Assembly: GCA_037143795.1 (NCBI GenBank)
Contig: JBAWXZ010000004.1
Span: forward strand, 62,001 to 126,000
DNA: 64,000 bases
Origin: Firm-13 sp037143795
Lineage (GTDB): Bacteria; Bacillota; Clostridia; Saccharofermentanales; Saccharofermentanaceae
Direction of reading: 5' to 3'
In this document: in pieces, positions 1 to 8,642 of the stretch
Numbering within the stretch: the stretch's first letter is position 1
Layout: the number at the start of each line of letters is the position of its first letter
Program-made: the position numbers and the translations under genes
Notes under the pieces: model-generated
What the model was told of the DNA's origin: nothing
Database searches by the model: none
Seen by the model: the letters and a program-made list of their open reading frames with translations, nothing else

Positions 1-772
1 TCCACGCAATGGCAATCGCGGTCTTTGTCACACCCTTTACGTCGGCAATATGCTGCATTTTCGCATTCAGTTCAGCGTACTGCAGATTCTCGAGGAAAGG
101 TCCGGCAAAGAATCCATGCTGGAATGGAGACCAGGGCTGGATTGTAATGTCATGAAGCCGGCAGTAATCAAGGACGCTTCCGTCACGGTTTACCGCATCA
201 TCCGACTGCATATTTACATGAAGCCCTGAGTTGAGCATATTTGAATGGGCAATGCTGAACTGAAGCTGGTTTGCAATCAGCGGAAAGGAGATATAACGCT
301 TCAAAAGTGCAATCTGCATCGGATTTTGGTTGCTGACCCCGAAATGACGGACTTTACCGCTGGCATGAAGGATTGAAAAGGCTTCTGCAACCTCTTCAGG
401 CTCCACCAGGGCGTCCGGCCTGTGCAGAAGAAGAATGTCCACGTAATCCGTCTGCAGGTGCTTTAAGCTGCCTTCTACGGCCTCCATAATGTGTTCCTTG
501 GAAAAATCAAGGTATCCGTCACGTATGCCGCACTTTGTCTGAATATAAATCTTATCCCGGGCTATCGATTCGGATTTGAGAATCTTACCGAAGAGATCCT
601 CCGCCTGGCCGCCGGCATAAACATCCGCATGGTCAAACAAATCGATTCCGGCATCAAGGGCTGTCCGAACCAGTTCAGAGGCCTTGATAAATGATAAACC
701 GTTAATCCGCATACATCCAAGAGCAATTTCTGAAGCACAAATACCACTGTTGCCGATATTGATAGTCTTCAT
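1..772 (-). CDS. Aldo/keto reductase (3' end cut by window edge)
   Basis: NAD(P)H-dependent oxidoreductase of the aldo/keto reductase superfamily, most like the E. coli YdhF group; the substrate cannot be told. The visible 257 residues start at ATG 772, preceded by GAGG about 8 nt upstream. The catalytic tetrad is readable: Asp and Tyr in FDHADVY (about residues 45-51), Lys in QTKCG (about 80) and His in LLLHRP (about 116). The (beta/alpha)8 barrel continues to the edge with QLQFSIAH and PWSPFQHGF. The C-terminal cofactor-binding part lies outside the window. It sits 41 nt after the ABC-F gene on the same strand. A TATAAG box in that gap could give it its own promoter. The family call is secure; the physiological role is not. 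Confidence 0.93.
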   Translation of the reverse strand, partial: MKTINIGNSGICASEIALGCMRINGLSFIKASELVRTALDAGIDLFDHADVYAGGQAEDLFGKILKSESIARDKIYIQTKCGIRDGYLDFSKEHIMEAVEGSLKHLQTDYVDILLLHRPDALVEPEEVAEAFSILHASGKVRHFGVSNQNPMQIALLKRYISFPLIANQLQFSIAHSNMLNSGLHVNMQSDDAVNRDGSVLDYCRLHDITIQPWSPFQHGFFAGPFLENLQYAELNAKMQHIADVKGVTKTAIAIAW

Positions 773-813
773 ACTGTTCACCTCTTATACTATGAACATT
801 TACCTGTTTAATC

Positions 814-2598
814 CTAGCTGTCGGTTTCTGCGATTTTCTCCGCCAGGTCATTAAGGTAGACCCAGCGGGACATTTTCCCATCCAGCGCCTGTTCGAGGGA
901 TTCCTTCTTCTCCATGAGTTCCTGAAGCTTAATGTAATTACTTGATTCTTTATGCATATCTATAGATACATCATACAACTGTGTTTCTAAGTCAGCAATG
1001 TCAGAATCGATTTTTTCATACTCTCGCTGTTCATTATAGGTGAATTTGAGTTTTCTGTTCTTGTTCCAGCACTTATCCTGGGTTGTTTTGGCCTCAGAAG
1101 CGGCCTGCTGGCCTGCATCCGCTTCATTTTGCTCAAGATACTCCGAATAACTTCCGAGATATTTGGTAATTGTCCCGTCGTCCTGAAAATCGAAAATCGT
1201 ATCAACTGCCTTGTCAAGAAAATATCTATCATGGGACACTGTAATGACAGCGCCGTTGAAATTTTCCAGATATTCCTCCAGGATGGTAAGCGTCTGAATA
1301 TCCAGGTCATTTGTTGGCTCATCCAAAAGCAGAAAATTCGGGGCTTCCATGATAATGCTCAGCAGGTATAGCCTTCTTCTCTCTCCGCCGGAAAGCCGCT
1401 TAATCGTATTCCACTGCAGGTCGGGCGTAAACAGAAATTTCTCCAGCATCTGCGATGCGGAAAGCGGACCGTCCCTGGTCTCAATTGTCTCGGCTATATT
1501 CCGGATAAAGTCAATCACACGAAGCGAAACATCCATTTCCTGGCTGTCCTGTGAAAAATACCCGAGTTTGACTGTTTCACCGAACACAACAGTACCGGAA
1601 TCCGGCAGAAGCCTTCCGCTTATCATGTTGAGAAGCGTCGATTTGCCGCAGCCGTTTTTGCCGACAATACCGATCCTGGCATCACGTGAAATGATATGGC
1701 TGAAATGACTGACATATTCCCTGCCGCCGAAACTTTTGGAAATATCAGTAATTTCCAGTGTCTTTTTACCCAGACGCGTCGACATGGAACTGAGTTCCAG
1801 CTTGGCCGATTCCGATCGGCCGATACTGTCGCTTAGGTTTTCAAACCGTGCAATTCTGTCCTTGCTCTTTGTGCCCCTTGCCTTGGGGCCCTGCTGCATC
1901 CACTCATATTCTTTCCGCAGCAGGCTTTTGTTCTTGCGTTCCGTGCCCAAAGTGACTTCTTCACGCTGGGCCTTCATCTCAAGATACCTGGAATAGTTCG
2001 CCTGATAGCTGTATAAATTGCCATGGTCAAGCTCAATAATCTTATTGGTGACACGGTCAAGGAAATACCGGTCATGTGTAACCATAATGATTGCGCCCGT
2101 ATACCTTGAAAGATAGTTTTCGAGCCACATAACCATCTGGTTATCAAGATGGTTTGTCGGTTCATCAAGAATCAGCACTTCACACGGATGAATCAGGGCG
2201 CTCGCTATTGCCGCGCGTTTTCTTTGGCCGCCGGACAGCCGGCTGATCGGTGTGTCATATTCCGTAAGGCCGAGCTTGGTTAATACGGTCTTCGCTTCAT
2301 ATTCTTTTGTCTGGCGAAGGGCTGTTGCGGTTCCCTGGAATACATGCTCGAGAAGCGTCAGTTTCTCATTCCATACCGGATTCTGCTGCAGATATTCGAT
2401 CCGGACGCCGGGGTTTTTCGAAATAGTACCGCTGTCAGGATCTTCCATCTGAGCTATGATATTGAGAAAAGTTGATTTTCCGGTGCCATTGACACCAATG
2501 ACGCCGATTTTATCCCCCTCATTCAAGTAAAGGGACACGCCGTTCAAAAGAATTTTCTCGCTATAGCTTTTCGTAATTTTTTCTGCGGAAAGCAGCAT
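814..2598 (-). CDS. ABC-F family ATPase, Uup/YfmR type
   Basis: Soluble ABC-F protein of 594 residues with two ATPase domains and no membrane segments. Members of this family act on the ribosome E site and relieve stalled or mispositioned elongation complexes. Domain 1: Walker A GVNGTGKST (35-43), signature LSGGQ (121-125), Walker B LILDEP (142-147). The interdomain linker (about 205-270) is rich in basic residues. Domain 2: Walker A GKNGCGKST (313-321), then LSGGERRR and LLLDEPTNDLD. A C-terminal coiled coil (about 520-594), starting after KLKFTYNEQREYE, is typical of Uup and separates it from EttA. It starts 6 nt after the MYG1-family gene, so the two are probably cotranscribed. Antibiotic-resistance ABC-F proteins usually have a different linker; I see nothing that points to resistance. 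Confidence 0.93.
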   Translation of the reverse strand: MLLSAEKITKSYSEKILLNGVSLYLNEGDKIGVIGVNGTGKSTFLNIIAQMEDPDSGTISKNPGVRIEYLQQNPVWNEKLTLLEHVFQGTATALRQTKEYEAKTVLTKLGLTEYDTPISRLSGGQRKRAAIASALIHPCEVLILDEPTNHLDNQMVMWLENYLSRYTGAIIMVTHDRYFLDRVTNKIIELDHGNLYSYQANYSRYLEMKAQREEVTLGTERKNKSLLRKEYEWMQQGPKARGTKSKDRIARFENLSDSIGRSESAKLELSSMSTRLGKKTLEITDISKSFGGREYVSHFSHIISRDARIGIVGKNGCGKSTLLNMISGRLLPDSGTVVFGETVKLGYFSQDSQEMDVSLRVIDFIRNIAETIETRDGPLSASQMLEKFLFTPDLQWNTIKRLSGGERRRLYLLSIIMEAPNFLLLDEPTNDLDIQTLTILEEYLENFNGAVITVSHDRYFLDKAVDTIFDFQDDGTITKYLGSYSEYLEQNEADAGQQAASEAKTTQDKCWNKNRKLKFTYNEQREYEKIDSDIADLETQLYDVSIDMHKESSNYIKLQELMEKKESLEQALDGKMSRWVYLNDLAEKIAETDS

Positions 2599-2604
2599 CT
2601 GTGC

Positions 2605-3540
2605 TTATACCTCATCCGTTCGTAAGTTTATCCGGATGCCCGTCGCAAAACCGGCAAGGGATTCCATCCTGAAGTCCGTACCGCTGCCCGCATTTTTTAA
2701 TTTTATTGCGAGTTTGCAGGCAGCAATCGTATCTTCAAGAAGCCCCGCTGAAATAAGAAACTGGCTTTTATGACAGAATGTCAGTGTTTTGATGCCCGAA
2801 ACCTTCTGAAGCTCACCTGCTGTCAAACCGGCCCATTTTTCAGGAAAAGCACACCGCAGTTCTTTGGTGTCCGAGTCAAGCGGTATCGCCTGCGCAGAAA
2901 AACCGCCTCTTTGTGAAGGATAAATAACAAATGTCGAATCCGACTGCAGAAGGACCATCCTCCACGGAGCAAATTTGGGCAGGATCACAACATTATCCTT
3001 TGACTCCAGCAAAGCCGTTTCAACAAGCTTTCTGGCGCGGTTTATGCTCATAATACTGTTGAGTCTTTTACTGAGAATAACCGATGCAAATGCAGCTGCC
3101 TCTTTAAAGCACTGGTCTGCTGATTCCTCCGAGTCCCAGCTGGGGTTGAAGGTACCAACTACCGCTGCAATAGGGTTGCCGCAGCCTGTATTATCATCCT
3201 CATCCAACGGCTGAACAAACCGCTCGTCAAAACGAGCCGCTTCCTTTGCCGCCTGTTCCGGAGGGCAGCCGGCACCTATGATACTTTCTCCGAATTCATG
3301 CCAAAGCAAACCAAAAGCTGCATAAGGAACACCGTTCTCACGTACCCTGGCATCTTTCTGGTGATGATCAAATTTGCCGAAGCCAATATCAAATACTATT
3401 CCGTCAAAATCATCCGGCACTTCAAAAGCGCGGATGATATGGATTCCCGGATAGATCATTTTTAGAAGTGCAGCCGAAAACACGTCATCGGCATGAAACT
3501 TTCCGCCGTGAGTCATGGCGATGTCATTATTTTTTGTCAT
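2605..3540 (-). CDS. MYG1 family protein (UPF0160), DHH-like phosphoesterase fold
   Basis: A 311-residue protein of the MYG1/UPF0160 family. Eukaryotic MYG1 is reported as a 3'-5' RNA exonuclease; bacterial members are poorly characterised. The metal-site motifs are present: THGGKFHADDVFSAAL (about 10-25) and DIGFGKFDHHQ (about 51-61), the latter being the DHH-type signature. A third conserved segment, QPLDEDDNTG, lies near residue 115. Length matches the family. The ATG at 3540 has a weak GAGAT ribosome site; a nearby ATG in another frame stops after five codons, so this start is preferred. It lies 6 nt upstream of the ABC-F gene and downstream of a small basic protein gene, in what may be one transcript. 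Nuclease activity is an inference from the family. Confidence 0.88.
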   Translation of the reverse strand: MTKNNDIAMTHGGKFHADDVFSAALLKMIYPGIHIIRAFEVPDDFDGIVFDIGFGKFDHHQKDARVRENGVPYAAFGLLWHEFGESIIGAGCPPEQAAKEAARFDERFVQPLDEDDNTGCGNPIAAVVGTFNPSWDSEESADQCFKEAAAFASVILSKRLNSIMSINRARKLVETALLESKDNVVILPKFAPWRMVLLQSDSTFVIYPSQRGGFSAQAIPLDSDTKELRCAFPEKWAGLTAGELQKVSGIKTLTFCHKSQFLISAGLLEDTIAACKLAIKLKNAGSGTDFRMESLAGFATGIRINLRTDEV

Positions 3541-3572
3541 TCATATCTCGCTTATTTCTAATTATTAATGGT

Positions 3573-3731
3573 TTATTCTTCTTCAATGTCTTTCGGAGCC
3601 TGAGGCTTTTTGGCCTTTTTGATGATTTCGGGCTGCGGAGCTACGACTGATTTGAGGGACACTGCCGGAGCTGCCACGTCAACTTTTTTCTTCTTCTTTG
3701 TCTCTTTGTTGTTAATATTCCTGTTACCCAT
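3573..3731 (-). CDS. Small lysine-rich protein, 52 residues, unknown function
   Basis: An unrecognised short gene: ATG at 3731, stop at 3573, with GAGGTGAATAGT just upstream of the start as a good ribosome site. The product is very basic in its first third (a run KETKKKKK at residues 9-16), then alternates Ala/Pro/Val/Lys and ends in three glutamates. It has no signal peptide, membrane segment or cysteine, and is probably unfolded or nucleic-acid binding. A TATAAT box lies 37 nt upstream. It precedes the MYG1 and ABC-F genes on the same strand with a 32-nt gap. The ribosome site, the perfect -10 box and the codon use support a real gene, but no function can be assigned. Confidence 0.7.
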   Translation of the reverse strand: MGNRNINNKETKKKKKVDVAAPAVSLKSVVAPQPEIIKKAKKPQAPKDIEEE

Positions 3732-3767
3732 ACTATTCACCTCATTTGATATATTTACTGGCTAATG

Positions 3768-3773
3768 ATTATA
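3768..3773 (-). promoter_or_regulatory. Promoter -10 box for the small basic protein / MYG1 / ABC-F transcript
   Basis: TATAAT reads on the minus strand at 3773-3768, 37 nt before ATG 3731. No good -35 hexamer is visible at 16-18 nt. The rest of 3774-3999 holds no gene I can support. Confidence 0.5.
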
Positions 3774-3999
3774 GTAAACGAAAGTTTTTTCTGCGGCCGC
3801 TGCATACCCTGCGAGCATATAACATACTGCAAGGATTCTATCTGTGCTCCGGCAGCGATTAAAACTTAACGCATATCTATTGTACCGCAATTAGCCGGCG
3901 GATGCCATACTGCCAGGCGAGGTCGCTTGCATTTTCCGTTACTGTTCCGGAATATTCCTGTTCTTTGGTGCCTTCAAAGGACTCGGGGATATCAGCCGG

Positions 4000-5094
4000 C
4001 TACAACCCGAGTCCTTTGCTCAGGGTAACAATAAAATCCTGTACGTTGGTAACAATGCCCTTAGCGGACAGGCTGCCGCGGTCGGATAGCTTGTTGACTG
4101 CAAATTCGGAGATATCCACCGTATAGAAATACACCTCGCGGATCACATTTCCGGGCATTACCCGGTATGACGGCGTCATATTTCCTGCGGCGATCGTGTG
4201 CAGGGTTGTTGCCAGGCATATGACGGTCGTTGCCTGCCCGGTAAAGATGCGCATCGCGTCCTGTCCTTCATAGGCATTCGCATGGACTTCCGGCAGCGGT
4301 CCGTCATCACGTACTGATCCGACGAGCACCACCGGAACATTTTTTTCAACACAGCTGACGATGATCCCCCCCTGAAGGCCCTCCCCTTTAATAAATGACG
4401 GGATCGAACCGTAGCTGCGAACCCTGTTAATCGTGTCCAAATGGTTATAATGCCCGTTAGGCATAATTTTCTGAGTATATATATCCTGACCCAGAGCTGT
4501 CTGAAGATATGCCCCCTCCAGATCATGGACAGCCAGGGCATTTCCGGCAAGGAGCGCGTCTACATATCCGTTTTGGACCAGCTTTGAAAATGCGGTCCGG
4601 GCGTCGGAGTCAAACGCACAGGCAGGACCCAGGACCCACACAATATGGCCGTTGTCGCGGTCATGCTTCAATAATTTATACAGAAAGTCATAATCCATGG
4701 AAAAGGCTGTTTCCCTTGATCGTCCCTGACGGAAAGCAAATGCATCAGCGGATTGGGTATCTTCTTGCTTAAAGCCCCTGATGTGGACAAATATACCTTC
4801 TTCCGCTTTTTCCGTGCGCCCGACAATCACCAGGTCACCCTTGCGGAGGTGTCTGAATTCACGGACACATATCCTGTTTTCTTCGAAAACGGCGACACAG
4901 TCCATCCGGCTTTCCTCAGCCAGTATCCACCTTCCGCCAATATGGAAGTATTCCGGGAAAATGGACATGGCATGGTAATAATCCGGAGCGACTGTATCAA
5001 GCGGTGCCGGTTCAAGCCTGGCTTCCGGCGCATCATTAAAAGGAGTTCCTGAAAAATCAGGTGCGGTGAATTCTGCAAGTTTGAATGCATCCAT
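4000..5094 (-). CDS. TIGR00300 / LOR-SDH domain protein (AgrE/ArgZ C-terminal-like)
   Basis: A 364-residue protein of the family that carries the LOR/SDH conserved domain followed by a Rossmann-like half. It resembles the C-terminal part of cyanobacterial AgrE/ArgZ and archaeal proteins to which ornithine cyclodeaminase activity has been attributed. Seen directly: an N-terminal substrate-side domain to about residue 130, then VWVLGPACAFD, LLAGNALAVHD, ALGQDIYTQ, NGHYNHLDTIN, GSVRDDGPLPEV and the strongly conserved tail FAVNKLSDRGS...GIVTNVQDFI. The start ATG (5094-5092) shares one base with the stop of the upstream GTPase gene (TGATG), so translation is coupled. Ornithine-to-proline conversion is the best guess but rests only on family resemblance. 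Confidence 0.82.
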   Translation of the reverse strand: MDAFKLAEFTAPDFSGTPFNDAPEARLEPAPLDTVAPDYYHAMSIFPEYFHIGGRWILAEESRMDCVAVFEENRICVREFRHLRKGDLVIVGRTEKAEEGIFVHIRGFKQEDTQSADAFAFRQGRSRETAFSMDYDFLYKLLKHDRDNGHIVWVLGPACAFDSDARTAFSKLVQNGYVDALLAGNALAVHDLEGAYLQTALGQDIYTQKIMPNGHYNHLDTINRVRSYGSIPSFIKGEGLQGGIIVSCVEKNVPVVLVGSVRDDGPLPEVHANAYEGQDAMRIFTGQATTVICLATTLHTIAAGNMTPSYRVMPGNVIREVYFYTVDISEFAVNKLSDRGSLSAKGIVTNVQDFIVTLSKGLGL

Positions 5095-6419
5095 CAGCTT
5101 TTTTCCTCCTGCAGGTTTAATGTTTTTCTCAGGATACCGCTCAATTTCGGATCAATTTCTTCCAGTTCATATTGAACACGGACCACTGGTTTTTCTATAT
5201 TCATGAATCGCCGCAGATCGATGGGGGTGCCGATGATGACAAGCTCCGCAGGAGTACGGTTGATCGTTTCCTCCAATTCATCAATCTGTTTGCGGCTGTA
5301 CCCCATGGCCGGGAGCAAACGGGTGATCCGGGGCCACTTTTTAAATGTTTCAGCTATGCTGCCCACGGCATAAGGCCTGGGATCGACCAATTCACTCGCT
5401 ACTAATCTCTCAGCTGCAATGACGCCGGCCCCGTATGACATGTGCCCGTGCGTGATTGTAGGACCGTCCTCAATAACCAGAACCTTCCTTCCTTTTATCC
5501 GTTCCGGCTCGTCCATCGTAATAAGGGAGTTGGCAAGTATGACCGCGGCATCCGGATTGAGCGCTGCGATGGAAGCTTTTACGGCCTCCACCTTGTCCGG
5601 TTCTGCAGAATCCACCTTGTTGATGATAACAACATCCGCCATACGAAGATTCATCTCTCCGGGATGATATATTCTTTCATCACCTGCCCGGTGCGGATCG
5701 GTAACTACAATTTGAATATCCGGAACATAGAACGGAAAATCGTTGTTGCCGCCGTCCCAGATGATGATATCCGATTCGGCTTCGGCCAGATGAAGAATCG
5801 CGGCATAGTCGATACCTGAATAGACCAGAAGACCGGCGCTGATCAGAGGTTCGTATTCTTCACGTTCCTCAATCGTGCAGTGGTGCCTGTCGAGGTCGTC
5901 ATAGCTTGCAAAACGCTGCGTCGCCTGCTCAGCGAGTTCGCCGTACGGCATGGGGTGCCGGATGACGGCAACCTTGAGACCGGCCTCCTTGAGGAGCCTG
6001 CCGACATAGCGGGTAGTCTGGCTTTTTCCGCAGCCGGTCCGCACCGCAGTAACAGCCACTACCGGATGGCAGGACTTGATCATAGTACTTTTCGGTCCCA
6101 TCAGTCTGAAATCCGATCCGCAGGCCAGGACCAGTGATGCTGTGTTCATGACTTGCAGATGTGAGACATCACTATAGGCGAAGATCACCTGGTCAGCATC
6201 AAATTGCCGTATCAGATGCGGAAGGTCACTTTCCGGATAGATCGGGATGCCGTCAGGGTATAAAAGACCGGCCAGGGAAGGCGGGTATAACCTGCCGTCG
6301 ATGTCCGGAATCTGTGCTGCAGTGAAGGCAACGACCTTATAATCTGAATTGTCCCGGAAATAGGTGTTAAAATTGTGGAAATCGCGGCCTGCCGCGCCCA
6401 TAATGATAATCCGTTCCAT
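5094..6419 (-). CDS. Cyclic 2,3-diphosphoglycerate synthetase-like P-loop GTPase
   Basis: A 441-residue protein of the family named after archaeal cyclic 2,3-diphosphoglycerate synthetase. An N-terminal Rossmann-like half begins MERIIIMGAAGRDFHNFN. A central nucleotide-binding core follows with a P-loop-like RTGCGKSQT (127-135), WDGGNND (221-227), a G4-like NKVD (267-270) and a C-terminal extension with THGHMSYGAG. Archaeal homologues make a thermoprotectant. Bacterial homologues are mostly annotated by similarity only, so the stated reaction is uncertain here; a metallochaperone-like or regulatory GTPase is equally possible. The stop overlaps the start of the AgrE-like gene. The 322-nt region upstream (6420-6741) holds AT-rich promoter sequence for this gene and for the divergent deacetylase, and no other gene. 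Confidence 0.82.
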   Translation of the reverse strand: MERIIIMGAAGRDFHNFNTYFRDNSDYKVVAFTAAQIPDIDGRLYPPSLAGLLYPDGIPIYPESDLPHLIRQFDADQVIFAYSDVSHLQVMNTASLVLACGSDFRLMGPKSTMIKSCHPVVAVTAVRTGCGKSQTTRYVGRLLKEAGLKVAVIRHPMPYGELAEQATQRFASYDDLDRHHCTIEEREEYEPLISAGLLVYSGIDYAAILHLAEAESDIIIWDGGNNDFPFYVPDIQIVVTDPHRAGDERIYHPGEMNLRMADVVIINKVDSAEPDKVEAVKASIAALNPDAAVILANSLITMDEPERIKGRKVLVIEDGPTITHGHMSYGAGVIAAERLVASELVDPRPYAVGSIAETFKKWPRITRLLPAMGYSRKQIDELEETINRTPAELVIIGTPIDLRRFMNIEKPVVRVQYELEEIDPKLSGILRKTLNLQEEKS

Positions 6420-6674
6420 GATAAACCCCCAGCTTTCCCTTCATAATGTTTTCAGGACAATAAAGTCCGAACCTGAAGAACGATTGCTTGATATCATTTT
6501 TATTTTATCATTTTTAAAGGCTGCAATGTGTTTTATTTATCAACATTACAGTAATGACGGAAGAGCATTCCACAATGTTTAATTGACTGCTGAATCTCAA
6601 TTACTAAACCTTTTGAAGAAGCTCGTCAGATATATCTTTTTCTTTACATTTTTACACACAGGCATTATTATCTA

Positions 6675-6703
6675 TTCACTATTTTTCTAAAAGGGGATAC
6701 AAT
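6675..6703 (+). promoter_or_regulatory. Promoter of the polysaccharide deacetylase gene
   Basis: TTCACT, a 17-nt spacer, then TACAAT (6698-6703), 39 nt before the start codon. It is the best match in the intergenic region 6420-6741. Confidence 0.5.
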
Positions 6704-6741
6704 TGGCTTATATAAACGATTATTCTTCGCAGGAGGGAAAT

Positions 6742-8394
6742 ATGCAAAAGCGATTTATCCGTCCGGCAATTTCTTTACTACTTGGTGTTGTGACAATATT
6801 GTCAATCGTATTTCCAGCGCCTGTTGGAGCGGTTTTTTCCGGATATAAAAAGGACACTGTAAACGCTGCAGCGACTTTAAGCCCATCTATAATATATAAA
6901 AGCCACGTGCAGGATATAGGTTGGATGGGATGTATGCGTGACGGTGAAACTGCCGGTACAGTCGGACAGGCACTGCGGATGGAAGCTATCCGTATCAAGG
7001 TCAGAAATGTCCAGGGCGGCGTGGAATACAGTACACATGTGCAGGATATTGGATGGACGGATTATGCTGCAAATGGCGCATTAAGCGGTACAGAAGGCCG
7101 GTCTTTGCGATTGGAGGCCATCAAAATCCGGCTGACCGGAGATGCGCTTGACAAGTATGATGTGTACTATCGTATCCATGCCGAGAATATTGGCTGGCTG
7201 GACTGGGCAAAGAATGGATCTGCAGCAGGGACAGCCGGATTTGGTTATAGGATGGAAGCTATTCAAATTGTATTAGTTGAAAAAGGTGAAGCGCCGCCCG
7301 GGGCAACGGCAAGGGTATTCGCCGAGCCGGAAATCAGTTACCAGAGCTATATCCAGGACAACGGCTGGCAGGAAAATGTTAAAAATGGTGAAACTTCCGG
7401 AACGAGCGGCCAGGCACTGCGGATGGAAGCTGTCCGTATCGGACTTATGAATCTCTCCGGCTCTGTGGAATACCGTACCCATATACAAAACATCGGATGG
7501 ACGGATTTTGCAGCGGACGGTGCCATGAGCGGAACAGCGGGGCAGTCACTGCGGATGGAGGCAGTCGAAATCCGTCTGACCTGCGACGCAGCTTCCAGGT
7601 TTGATGTCTATTACCGGGTTCATGCAGAGAACTTAGGCTGGCTCGACTGGGCAGAAAATGGTGCATCTGCCGGTACTACAGGATTCAGCTACAGGATGGA
7701 AGCCATTCAAATAGTTCTTGTACTCAAAGGCGGCCCGGCACCCGGCGCAACAGCGCGTCCTTTTGAAAAATCAGCTGCCGTATCATCCAGACAGCCGATG
7801 GTTGCACTGACATTTGATGACGGTCCCTATTCTGTTGTGGACTCAAGCATCCTGAACACGTTAAGCGCATATGGCGCACATGCGACATTCTTTGTAGCAG
7901 GATACCGGATTGCTGAGTATTCAGATACAATTCTGGAAATCTACAGCCAGGGATCCGAAATCGGCAACCACACATACAGCCATCACAATCTTTCGAGTCT
8001 CAGCGCATCGGACATACGTTCTGAAATAGCCAGGACCGATCAATTGATATTCAATCTTACCGGAGTGTATCCGGCTTTGATCCGCCCTCCTGAGGGTTCG
8101 TATAATTCAACCGTCCTGAACACTGTCGACCGTCCTATTGTGATGTGGTCCGTCGATACCAGGGACTGGAAAACAAGGAGTACTTCCTCGACAATATCAA
8201 GTGTGCTCAATAATGTACAGGACGGGGATATAGTTTTGATGCACAGCCTCTATCCGTCAACCGCAGCTGCCTGCGAAACAATTATTCCTGAACTTGTCGC
8301 GAGAGGATATAAGCTTGTTACCGTATCAGAGTTAATGGCTGCAAGGGGAGTCACAGCTGATGCCGGAAAAGTCATCAGCAGCGCAAGACCATAA
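6742..8394 (+). CDS. Secreted polysaccharide deacetylase with six ChW repeats
   Basis: A 550-residue exported protein. The ATG at 6742 is chosen because AGGAGGGAAAT directly precedes it; an in-frame start at 6703 lacks a ribosome site. Residues 1-30 form a signal peptide (hydrophobic core SLLLGVVTILSIVF, likely cleavage near PVGA). Residues 49-329 hold six ChW (clostridial hydrophobic Trp) repeats, each with a GW core and a ...LRMEAIxI end. Residues 353-550 form a NodB-type carbohydrate esterase family 4 domain: TFDDGP (357-362), HTYSHHNLS, RPPEGSYN, DTRDW and LMHSLY, so the metal triad and catalytic base are intact. It probably trims acetyl groups from cell-wall glycan or a plant polysaccharide while the ChW region holds it to a surface partner. 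The target is not shown by sequence. Confidence 0.93.
   Translation: MQKRFIRPAISLLLGVVTILSIVFPAPVGAVFSGYKKDTVNAAATLSPSIIYKSHVQDIGWMGCMRDGETAGTVGQALRMEAIRIKVRNVQGGVEYSTHVQDIGWTDYAANGALSGTEGRSLRLEAIKIRLTGDALDKYDVYYRIHAENIGWLDWAKNGSAAGTAGFGYRMEAIQIVLVEKGEAPPGATARVFAEPEISYQSYIQDNGWQENVKNGETSGTSGQALRMEAVRIGLMNLSGSVEYRTHIQNIGWTDFAADGAMSGTAGQSLRMEAVEIRLTCDAASRFDVYYRVHAENLGWLDWAENGASAGTTGFSYRMEAIQIVLVLKGGPAPGATARPFEKSAAVSSRQPMVALTFDDGPYSVVDSSILNTLSAYGAHATFFVAGYRIAEYSDTILEIYSQGSEIGNHTYSHHNLSSLSASDIRSEIARTDQLIFNLTGVYPALIRPPEGSYNSTVLNTVDRPIVMWSVDTRDWKTRSTSSTISSVLNNVQDGDIVLMHSLYPSTAAACETIIPELVARGYKLVTVSELMAARGVTADAGKVISSARP
6886..7728 (+). repeat. Duplicated triplet of ChW repeats
   Basis: The six ChW repeats are arranged as two copies of one three-repeat block: 6886-7284 and 7330-7728. 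The order within each block is the same. The first repeat is bounded by QDxGW and the second by QxIGWTD. The third repeat follows a longer DxYYRxHAENxGWLDWA segment. The two blocks are joined by a PPGATAR linker, and a similar PGATAR follows the second block. This indicates one duplication of about 445 bp after the three-repeat unit was already formed. Confidence 0.85.
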
Positions 8395-8426
8395 CATAGG
8401 TTAATCAACGGGATACCGGAAAAATT

Positions 8427-8464
8427 AAAGACCCCTGGAAACCTTGCAGTTTCCAGGGGTCTTT
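8427..8464. terminator. Bidirectional intrinsic terminator
   Basis: A perfect 15-bp inverted repeat (AAAGACCCCTGGAAA with its complement) around an 8-nt loop. It lies between the convergent deacetylase and tRNA-Lys genes. On the minus strand it is followed by AATTTTT, so it best fits termination of the tRNA transcript; on the plus strand the arm itself ends in CTTT. Confidence 0.85.
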
Positions 8465-8466
8465 GC

Positions 8467-8542
8467 TGGTGCGCCTTCAGGGACTCGAACCCAGGGCCCA
8501 CTGATTAAGAGTCAGTTGCTCTACCATCTGAGCTAAAGGCGC
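8467..8542 (-). tRNA. tRNA-Lys (anticodon CTT)
   Basis: A full 76-nt cloverleaf on the minus strand. The acceptor stem is GCGCCTT paired with AAGGCGC, the D arm is AGCTCAG..., the anticodon loop CTCTTAA gives CTT, and the T arm contains GGTTCGAGTCC. The discriminator is A and the terminal CCA is encoded. It is transcribed from the promoter at 8614-8642 and ends at the terminator at 8427-8464, so it is a single-gene unit. Confidence 0.96.
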
Positions 8543-8613
8543 GCATATCGGAAAGGATCATCCGGGAATCATTTGCATGTTTTCCGCGGTTGTCCGTTCA
8601 GCGAACAAGCAAT

Positions 8614-8642
8614 ATTATATCGGTGCATACGATTCTTGTCAA
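8614..8642 (-). promoter_or_regulatory. Consensus promoter of tRNA-Lys
   Basis: TTGACA (8642-8637), a 17-nt spacer and TATAAT (8619-8614): a perfect sigma-70/sigma-A promoter. The -35 hexamer overlaps the stop codon region of purM. The expected leader before the tRNA is about 65 nt. Confidence 0.88.
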
